A stretch of 20,177 bases of DNA. Origin: a virus. The notes beneath the pieces were generated by a model. The model was not told the origin of the DNA. It saw only the letters and a list, made by a program, of their open reading frames with translations, and did not search any database. The stretch covers positions 1 through 20,177 of the IMG/VR virus record IMGVR_UViG_3300044608_000283, one strand, 5' to 3'. Positions 15,760 through 20,177 of this stretch are shown one piece after another. Position numbers and translations under genes: made by a program. Each line of letters begins with the position of its first letter. Positions within the stretch are counted from its first letter, which is position 1.

Positions 15760-16299
15760 TTAACCTAAACCAATAGGCCGCGAACGATTACCGTTACGCA
15801 GCTCATTAAACGCAGCAGCCGCCTGCTCTCGCGCAGCGGCAACCGGATTCTTCATAAAGTTCTGGATGCCCATCTTGTTAATGACAGCCGAACCATTAAA
15901 GACCGGTGTAGGACGATCAAGCTGCTTTTCCTGCATGATGTACTGCGCAGCAGTCTCATGGTTGTTGATTCCTTTTTCAACCATGATTTTTTCGATCATC
16001 TTGATGTCATCTTCGTTTTCAGCAAACCCTTTCTCTTTCAACACCGAGCGCCGTCTTGCCAACTCTTCTTTAGCTTCCTTCTCACGAAGTCTGGCTTCCA
16101 AAGCGGCAATTTTTGCCTCTTGTGCTGCAACCGCACGGTTGGTGTGCTCTTCAATCTCAATTTCAGGCACCGGCAAATCAGGGTGCGCTGTTTTAGTGAG
16201 TTTTAAGAACTCACGACGAGTTTTAGGATTCTCGGCAAGCGCTTTTGCAAGTGCTGCCAACTCATCGCGTGCATCTGGGGTTAGTGATTCGAGTGACAT
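15760..16299 (-). CDS. Capsid scaffolding protein (candidate)
   Basis: This 179-residue charged, helical protein lies just upstream of the capsid gene, with an AGGAAGGG Shine-Dalgarno before ATG 16299. Residues 1-38 are helical (DARDELAALAKALAENPKTRREFLKL). Residues 55-95 form a strong Ala/Glu/Arg/Lys coiled coil (AQEAKIAALEARLREKEAKE). A second helical part (EDDIKMIEKIMVEKG) and a C-terminal section with a basic tail (RNGNRSRPIGLG) follow. High charge, coiled coil and a basic C-terminal end are characteristic of phage scaffolding proteins, which line the inner surface of the procapsid and leave before or during packaging. No protease motif is seen. The role is inferred from position and structure. 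Confidence 0.78.
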   Translation of the reverse strand: MSLESLTPDARDELAALAKALAENPKTRREFLKLTKTAHPDLPVPEIEIEEHTNRAVAAQEAKIAALEARLREKEAKEELARRRSVLKEKGFAENEDDIKMIEKIMVEKGINNHETAAQYIMQEKQLDRPTPVFNGSAVINKMGIQNFMKNPVAAAREQAAAAFNELRNGNRSRPIGLG

Positions 16300-16318
16300 G
16301 TTCAGCCCTTCCTAAAAC

Positions 16319-16498
16319 TTAGTAAACTTTCTTGGTGTCCCCAGGCTTGCTGAGGCTCATCTTGTTACGCGACACTTTGTTAGCGCCAGAAAGGCCACCA
16401 AACATGTCGTAACGAGGAGGGTTAGTGATCTGACCGTTTTGCTGCTGGTTATCCAGCGGCTTACGAATCGTTCCAGCGCGAGGGCGAAAAAGTTCCAT
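16319..16498 (-). CDS. Small 59-residue head-module protein
   Basis: Reading the minus strand from ATG 16498, with AGGAG 6 nt upstream, gives a clean 59-residue frame ending in TAA at 16319. It begins MELFRPRAGTIRKPLDNQQ and contains NPPRYDMFGGLSGANKVSR near residues 27-45; the end is basic (KPGDTKKVY). It is basic, Pro/Asn/Gln-rich and probably mostly disordered. It sits 9 nt after the preceding gene and 19 nt before the scaffold gene, filling what would otherwise be a gap, so I regard it as real. Its function is unknown; an assembly cofactor or minor head protein is possible. Confidence 0.75.
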   Translation of the reverse strand: MELFRPRAGTIRKPLDNQQQNGQITNPPRYDMFGGLSGANKVSRNKMSLSKPGDTKKVY

Positions 16499-16507
16499 TG
16501 CTTGCTC

Positions 16508-16972
16508 CTAGATAGGAAGGGGTGGTTTTTGCGTACCAGGGACAGGTGATGCAGCCATTGCTCGCATTTCTGCCGAGGCACCACCAGCTTGAGGCAACGT
16601 CTGGATCATTTGCATGATGTCAGCCGGAGCCAATTCTTTTGCTTTGGCATCCATCTCGCCAAAGGAAGAGCCAAGTTGCCGAATCACTTCGGTAAGTGCT
16701 TTCGCCTCTTTGGAATCTTCAGGAAACTTTTGGAGCGCACCCATCAACATACCCATGCCGAGCTGCACATCGATGCGGCCTTGCATCTCTTCGCCCTGCT
16801 TGGGTTCTGGTGTTGACATGGGAGAGGCCATAGGTGGCGAATCAGCGCCAGACAACGCAGGCTTTTCTGCGTCTTCCATATCCTCTTTTTCTTCACCCTC
16901 GACTTCGACTTCGACTTTCGTCTTATCGCCACCGCGAATGAGTTTCATAATCTCTTCGGTTGAGACAGCCAT
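16508..16972 (-). CDS. Acidic head-module protein of unknown function
   Basis: I start at ATG 16972 (154 residues) rather than GTG 16975, because AAAGGAG lies 6 nt before the ATG but only 3 nt before the GTG. Residues 1-14 (MAVSTEEIMKLIRGG) form a short helix. Residues 15-40 are very acidic with a K-V-E-V-E-V-E-G-E-E run, and residues 40-65 are Pro/Ser/Met-rich. Residues 66-125 are helical with a Met-rich patch (VQLGMGMLMGALQKF) and AKALTEVIRQLGSSF. The end is Pro-rich. It is the first gene after the promoter candidate at 16992-17020. An assembly or scaffold-like helper is plausible because of charge and position, but no family is recognised. Confidence 0.77.
   Translation of the reverse strand: MAVSTEEIMKLIRGGDKTKVEVEVEGEEKEDMEDAEKPALSGADSPPMASPMSTPEPKQGEEMQGRIDVQLGMGMLMGALQKFPEDSKEAKALTEVIRQLGSSFGEMDAKAKELAPADIMQMIQTLPQAGGASAEMRAMAASPVPGTQKPPLPI
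16899..16916 (-). repeat. Three tandem 6-bp units
   Basis: Three exact copies of the hexamer tcgact on the plus strand encode the alternating Glu-Val stretch in the acidic part of the 154-residue protein. It is a short in-frame microsatellite. Confidence 0.9.
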
Positions 16973-16978
16973 CACTTA

Positions 16979-16985
16979 CTCCTTT
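16979..16985 (-). promoter_or_regulatory. Shine-Dalgarno AAAGGAG of the acidic head protein
   Basis: AAAGGAG reads on the minus strand 6 nt before ATG 16972. It is one of the strongest ribosome sites in the window and decides the start. If the promoter just upstream is used with normal spacing, this site would lie at the very 5' end of the message. Confidence 0.8.
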
Positions 16986-16991
16986 GCGCGG

Positions 16992-17020
16992 TTTGTAAGC
17001 GTTTACTCACTTGTTGTCAA
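16992..17020 (-). promoter_or_regulatory. Sigma70-like promoter candidate
   Basis: On the minus strand a perfect -35 box TTGACA (plus-strand 17015-17020) is followed after exactly 17 nt by TACAAA (16992-16997), which matches 4 of 6 positions of TATAAT including the important T-A and an A. It lies in the only sizeable stretch of the packaging-head region with little coding content, just before the acidic protein and the scaffold and capsid genes. A separate promoter would let head genes be expressed above the packaging genes. The -35 box and spacing are seen; activity is inference. Confidence 0.6.
16995..17006. promoter_or_regulatory. Imperfect palindrome overlapping the promoter spacer
   Basis: The plus-strand 12-mer gtaagcgtttac equals its own reverse complement at 10 of 12 positions. 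It overlaps the -10 box and most of the spacer side next to it. The G-T-A-A-n-C-G-n-T-T-A-C form resembles operators of LacI-family repressors, but the resemblance may be chance. Confidence 0.35.
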
Positions 17021-17022
17021 GT

Positions 17023-17070
17023 CTAGCGACGCGAAGGACGCGCACGACGAAGCATTTTGCGTTGATACAT
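17023..17070 (-). CDS. Possible 15-residue arginine-rich peptide
   Basis: A tiny frame from ATG 17070 to TAG 17023 encodes MYQRKMLRRARPSRR, with 7 of 15 residues Arg or Lys. It starts 1 nt after the stop of the 57-residue gene and has AAAGG 7 nt upstream, which is good spacing for translation. It could be a small nucleic-acid-binding or assembly peptide, or only a chance frame near the promoter. It is too short to judge by composition alone. Confidence 0.35.
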   Translation of the reverse strand: MYQRKMLRRARPSRR

Positions 17071-17071
17071 A

Positions 17072-17245
17072 TCAATACCTTTTGCCAGCAGAACGGTAAG
17101 CCGTCCGGTTCATGGGTGCTCGCTGATACTGCAAGCGAGGTGCTTTATTCATTTCACGCAAGTCCGTTTCCGTTACGCGAGGTTGATCGCCTTGTGAACG
17201 GTAGGAATTTTGCATATTGCTTGACGATTCACTGTTTTCGTTCAT
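17072..17245 (-). CDS. Small 57-residue protein after the portal
   Basis: The minus-strand frame starts at ATG 17245, overlapping the portal stop as ATGA, and runs 57 codons to TGA at 17072. It begins MNENSESSSNMQNSYRSQ, is hydrophilic, rich in Ser, Asn, Arg and Gln, and ends in a basic Tyr/Arg-rich tail (NRTAYRSAGKRY). The ATGA overlap and lack of any other frame in this space make it a likely real gene. It is probably disordered. Small proteins at this position in short-tailed phages have no assigned role; a minor head or portal-associated protein is a guess. Confidence 0.7.
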   Translation of the reverse strand: MNENSESSSNMQNSYRSQGDQPRVTETDLREMNKAPRLQYQRAPMNRTAYRSAGKRY

Positions 17246-18867
17246 AACGCCTCCGGTTGAGCAGCACTTTCAGGCTGTTGCTGGGCTTGCATCATTTGAG
17301 CAGATTGTTGCGCTTCTTGCATCTTACGCAAATCTTCTTTCAATTGCTGTTTCATAGGTGGTTCAAGGATGTCAATGAGCCTTTCTTTGGTAATTGCGCC
17401 ACGATCTGCCAGCGCAAAGGCCAAAGCACGCAAATCTTCGGTAAAGATAGGCGAATTGCTATGCGCATCCACTTTCACCACAAAATCGTCGGTAAATTGG
17501 CCTGCAATGAACTTATTTTGGTCTAAATCACGATAAGAACGGGCCGAATAGACCTGCATACACTTCAAATAGAGCGTTGCCATCTTTTCTAGCGCATCTT
17601 CAACGATTAAAGCGCGTTTTTTAGCCCTTGAAGAGCCTAAACGAGCCAATTGTGAAGCATGACCAGCGCTTCTAACGCCTGATTCGCCCCTACCTTGCAG
17701 CACATTCACAATGCCAGAGGCTTCTTCAAACATTTTGTCGATCTGATCGATCTCTCTAAAGAGATCATTGGGTATCGAAGGCGCTAATTGCTCAACTTTC
17801 GCGTTGGGCATGTCGGTTGCAAGCAAGCCAGCAGCACGATTAAGCGCAAAATTCTTTTCATCAAGCAAGCCTGTAAAGCCAATAAGCGCTGTAGGCGGTG
17901 CTACTTGCTTAGAAAGCAGGTCAAGAATCTCTGCCATGCGTTTATTGCGCATGTCTTGCAGGAAAACTAGCCTTCCAACCTCAGAGATACCCCAGTAATA
18001 GTCGTACTGAGGTGTTGGGCAAATCTGCACAAAGGGTAATTCACCCTTTAAGAACATGCTTGCACCTGGTCTGTCATACACAACGACGTTAGGATCGGCA
18101 ATGGTTACGCACTGATAGTCTTCCGTGTCGTCATTCCAGACCCATAACTCCGTCATCTTGATGGTTTCTTCACCCACCGTTGGCTTATAAGTCTGCATCC
18201 CAGCGATATTGAGGTTCACATTCCCGTACATCGTTGGGTCAGTAGCCGAAAGAATCAGACGCTGGATGCCATCAGGCACTTGAGACTGCTGCGACTCACC
18301 TATTTGCACCCGCGCAAAGATCGCATCTCGATTGGGGTGCGAGTAAAGACGGGCTTGCAGTTCGCTCTTTGTGATGTAGTAAATCTGTACGAGCGCTTCT
18401 TGCCTATCGGTGTAAGGCGTATCTTCACGCAACACACCCATCAAGCGTGGGTCAACCATGTAAGGGTGCATACCCTTTTTAGGAATGAGCTTGATAAAGG
18501 TGGAGTTGTAGCAAAGCGCCCAGTTAAGCGCTTGGGCAAAGACCTGATCAGCATTGGAGTTTAGCCAGTCATCATTCAATGCGCCTGTCAGCGAAGGAAT
18601 CATGGACTGATAGCTAGGTTCTACTGAGGCACCAAGCGTGATGGAAAAGCGCGTCGTTTCTGCCGAGTAGAGAAACGAAGAGAGCTGATCAATGTGAGGG
18701 TAAATCTTGTTGTAGTAGGCAGGCGGTGCATCAATGCCTGCGCCAAAAAGATAGTAAGAGCGCAATGAATCGTATTCGCCAGTCCTTGATTGGATACTGA
18801 CGGAGCATTTCTCCACTAAGTCATAGTAAAACTGCTCACGCTCAACCAAATCTGTTGGGATTTTCAT
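17242..18867 (-). CDS. Portal protein
   Basis: This 541-residue protein follows the zinc-ribbon gene with an ATGA overlap and is the expected size for a portal of a short-tailed phage. The N-terminal third is helical with a loop (YYNKIYPHIDQLSSFLYSAETTRFSITLG) and FAQALNWALCYNSTFIKLIPK, typical of the portal clip and stem approach. The region EVGRLVFLQDMRNKRMAEILDLLSKQVAPPTALIG matches the stem/crown pattern of portals. Further on, EEASGIVNVLQGRGESGVRSAGHASQLARLGSSRAKKRA is a strong portal signature: a Gly-rich turn and long helix that line the channel. The C-terminal 35 residues are Gln/Met/Ala-rich. Twelve copies would form the DNA entry ring that binds terminase and adaptor. The assignment is by pattern and by the terminase-portal-scaffold-capsid order. 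Confidence 0.92.
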   Translation of the reverse strand: MKIPTDLVEREQFYYDLVEKCSVSIQSRTGEYDSLRSYYLFGAGIDAPPAYYNKIYPHIDQLSSFLYSAETTRFSITLGASVEPSYQSMIPSLTGALNDDWLNSNADQVFAQALNWALCYNSTFIKLIPKKGMHPYMVDPRLMGVLREDTPYTDRQEALVQIYYITKSELQARLYSHPNRDAIFARVQIGESQQSQVPDGIQRLILSATDPTMYGNVNLNIAGMQTYKPTVGEETIKMTELWVWNDDTEDYQCVTIADPNVVVYDRPGASMFLKGELPFVQICPTPQYDYYWGISEVGRLVFLQDMRNKRMAEILDLLSKQVAPPTALIGFTGLLDEKNFALNRAAGLLATDMPNAKVEQLAPSIPNDLFREIDQIDKMFEEASGIVNVLQGRGESGVRSAGHASQLARLGSSRAKKRALIVEDALEKMATLYLKCMQVYSARSYRDLDQNKFIAGQFTDDFVVKVDAHSNSPIFTEDLRALAFALADRGAITKERLIDILEPPMKQQLKEDLRKMQEAQQSAQMMQAQQQPESAAQPEAL

Positions 18868-19295
18868 TGCTTTATCTGCAAGTTTTCGTGATCTTTCATC
18901 ACTACACCAGGTCTGGGCTTCGCCAATGTTACACCTGAGTTCCTGATTGCGGCTAGCCCACCAACAGTTTCATCCCGAATCGGATTGAGGTTGTACTGCT
19001 TGGCTTGATCAGGCGAACCCCATTTCACACTGAATGGGTTCTCAGCCATTTGCTTTTGCTGAGCATTTAATAAAGCATGAGGTTGCGCCTCACCCTCACG
19101 GGTGGACTTGATGTCACTCATACCGTAATCCTTGGCTAACTCTCTTAAGGTGCTATCAGCGTGTTTGGTGCTGTCTGATTTAAGACCAACGGGTTGTAGA
19201 AACACCAGTTGCACATCCGTGCAGCCAGCAGGACAGATAGCTTCTTTAGATTCAAAGAAACCGTGTACGGGGCATTTGTAGTCATGTAACACCAT
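18864..19295 (-). CDS. Small zinc-ribbon protein of unknown function
   Basis: I start at the second ATG, 19295 (143 residues), because AAAGGA lies 5 nt before it while the ATG at 19301 touches that site. The protein opens MVLHDYKCPVHGFFESKE, with Cys-Pro-x-His-Gly and later Cys-Pro-Ala-Gly-Cys (Cys8, His11, Cys22, Cys26), a likely four-ligand zinc ribbon. The following VFLQPVGLKSDSTKHADSTLRELAKDYGMSDI and STREGEAQ segment recurs in small proteins next to the portal of aquatic short-tailed phages. Residues 95-130 are less conserved in look. Possible roles are a packaging helper or protein-protein adaptor; none is established. It overlaps both neighbours at the stop/start, so it belongs to the packaging operon. 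Confidence 0.83.
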   Translation of the reverse strand: MVLHDYKCPVHGFFESKEAICPAGCTDVQLVFLQPVGLKSDSTKHADSTLRELAKDYGMSDIKSTREGEAQPHALLNAQQKQMAENPFSVKWGSPDQAKQYNLNPIRDETVGGLAAIRNSGVTLAKPRPGVVMKDHENLQIKQ

Positions 19296-19297
19296 GA

Positions 19298-19681
19298 TCA
19301 TCCTTTCATCTGTTCATCAAGCGAACGACGACGGTAGTCCTCAGCCCTGGGGCGTATACCGACATCCAACTTAAAACCCTGACCATCAAAGGTCAGTAAC
19401 GTGCGCCTTACCATCGCTGGCTTAGGCGTTTCTCGATACTCCACCCAGCGTTTCAAACCACGCTGCATGGTGCGTATTTCACCTTTCAATACCTGGGCAT
19501 AGATTTTATTGACACGACGTTGTACGCGCTCTGTAAGCGGCACCTTCTGGTAGATGAAGATGTCTCGCAAGTGATAGTGATCAACACCGCATAGCTCGGC
19601 AAAGTGAGGTAGCGAAATCCCTCGGTTCTTATCGGCAAAGAACTTGGGTAACTCCTCCATCATCTGCGCTTTCGTCAACAT
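19298..19681 (-). CDS. Small HTH-like protein between terminase and portal genes
   Basis: This 127-residue protein starts at ATG 19681, sharing one base with the terminase stop (TGATG); a GTG three bases earlier is possible. Residues about 23-59 (SLPHFAELCGVDHYHLRDIF and PLTERVQRRVNKIY) have the helix-turn-helix look of a Cro/repressor-like fold, and the C-terminal half is basic (RTMQRGLKRWVEYRET; RAEDYRRRSLDEQM). A DNA-binding role in packaging or regulation is plausible. A small terminase subunit would more often precede the large one, so I would not assign that. The function is unknown. Confidence 0.75.
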   Translation of the reverse strand: MLTKAQMMEELPKFFADKNRGISLPHFAELCGVDHYHLRDIFIYQKVPLTERVQRRVNKIYAQVLKGEIRTMQRGLKRWVEYRETPKPAMVRRTLLTFDGQGFKLDVGIRPRAEDYRRRSLDEQMKG

Positions 19682-20177
19682 CACACACCAATCGCTTTCA
19701 GGTAATTGTTGATGGACTTTTGCATCACAGGCTCATCGCGCATGACCTCTTGCTCTTCACGCTTTGAGCGCGTTACCCGCAAGGCCATCAATCTTGGCAT
19801 GACTTGCTCGGCAAAGGCAACGGTCGCCAAGGCTGTTGCAATCACTCGATCATCTTTGTTTCTGCCATGCGCTGAAATGCCACCCATATCTCGAATCACA
19901 GACTTCATTTCTTCGAGTAACTCCATTGAACGCACGGTCAACATCTGGCGTTCAAAGTAGTCCTTGAAGTAATTCATCATCCTCTCTTTGGATGAATGGG
20001 TGGTTAAGTAACCTAATGAGTTTGATAAACCACCGAGTGAATCATTGCGCCGCCAAAGGTAGTGCGACATGTGAGCCAGCACATCCATTAAACCTCTTGC
20101 CTTGTTAGCATCATAGGTCTGTGCTTGACGCTTTAAGTTCTTGATCTCGTTTAAGACCGCTTGACCTGGCCCATTGA
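19681..20177 (-). CDS. terL: Terminase large subunit, C-terminal part (partial)
   Basis: The frame is open from the window edge to TGA at 19681, so at least 165 C-terminal residues are present and the N-terminal ATPase lies outside. The end of the RNase H-like nuclease domain is visible: HGRNKDDRVIATALATVAFAE, with a Gly-Arg-x-x-Asp-Asp motif followed by a conserved helix, typical of the last catalytic acidic residue of large terminases. Earlier segments (FKDYFERQMLTVRSMELLEEMKSVI) match the usual elongated helix before this motif. The enzyme cuts phage DNA and drives it into the portal. The stop overlaps the next gene, so the packaging genes form one operon. An internal ATG at 20088 is not the start, because the frame continues upstream. 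Confidence 0.88.
   Translation of the reverse strand, partial: NGPGQAVLNEIKNLKRQAQTYDANKARGLMDVLAHMSHYLWRRNDSLGGLSNSLGYLTTHSSKERMMNYFKDYFERQMLTVRSMELLEEMKSVIRDMGGISAHGRNKDDRVIATALATVAFAEQVMPRLMALRVTRSKREEQEVMRDEPVMQKSINNYLKAIGV

Noticed and set aside
15866-16315. Open frame of 149 codons on the plus strand across the scaffold gene
   Set aside because: It is Ser/Phe/Ala-rich antisense sequence explained by the codon pattern of the charged helical scaffold gene.
16357-16584. 75-codon minus-strand frame overlapping the small head genes
   Set aside because: It is out of frame with two better-supported genes (59 residues at 16319-16498 and 154 residues at 16508-16972) that have good ribosome sites.
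16614-17099. Open frame of 161 codons on the plus strand over the acidic protein and promoter region
   Set aside because: It is Ser/Ala/Ile-rich reverse reading of an acidic gene, is antisense to several minus-strand genes and covers the promoter; no independent support.
1-20177. tRNA genes, integrase, attachment sites and rho-independent terminators
   Set aside because: Reading the few intergenic stretches by eye shows no cloverleaf, recombinase motif, or GC hairpin followed by a T-run in minus-strand direction; a covariance or terminator search would be needed to exclude weak cases.

Overview
The window is a 20 kb piece of a tailed double-stranded DNA phage. It is the packaging, head and tail module, read entirely from the minus strand from about 20177 down to 1. 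Genes are packed almost end to end, with ATGA, TGATG and GTGA stop/start overlaps and no gap over 300 bases. I see no tRNA, integrase, lysis, replication or host gene. The order is terminase, portal, scaffold, major capsid, head-tail adaptor, nozzle-type tail protein, fibre/adhesin genes and large internal (ejection-type) proteins. There is no sheath, tube or classical tape-measure gene. This points to a short-tailed (podovirus-like) phage, probably from an aquatic bacterium, since several small proteins belong to types common in marine and freshwater phages. The host cannot be read from the sequence.

Layout in transcription order. 20177-17242 is packaging: the C-terminal part of the large terminase, a small HTH-like protein, a small zinc-ribbon protein and the portal. 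17245-14726 is head assembly: a 57-residue and a 15-residue ORF, a sigma70-like promoter candidate with an imperfect palindrome, an acidic 154-residue protein, a 59-residue protein, a coiled-coil scaffold candidate and the major capsid protein. 14715-13613 holds three small unknown proteins, two of them beta-rich and possible head decoration proteins. 13605-11075 holds the head-tail adaptor and a beta-propeller-like nozzle protein carrying an inserted adhesin-like segment. 11075-5910 is the host-contact cluster: a fibre-like protein, a small beta protein, a 693-residue repeat fibre, a 142-residue protein whose C-terminal domain is a paralogue of the first fibre's, a glycine-rich adhesin, a 115-residue protein of a type common in aquatic phages, and a 112-residue protein with internal helical repeats. 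5909-1 holds four probable internal virion proteins of 1059, 336, 483 and at least 87 residues; the last runs off the window.

In the presumed life cycle, terminase fills a portal-gated capsid built on the scaffold. The adaptor and nozzle close it, fibres and the glycine-rich protein bind the cell, and the internal proteins are ejected to carry DNA across the envelope. Seven starts were chosen differently from the longest reading frame (at 6573, 10368, 12967, 16972, 19295 and 19681, plus two short genes read by hand at 16498 and 17245). The most distinctive observations are the promoter/palindrome before the head-assembly genes, the duplicated fibre-tip domain, the host-contact insertion in the nozzle protein and the set of unassigned ejection proteins. 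No enzymatic anti-host or defence system is visible.
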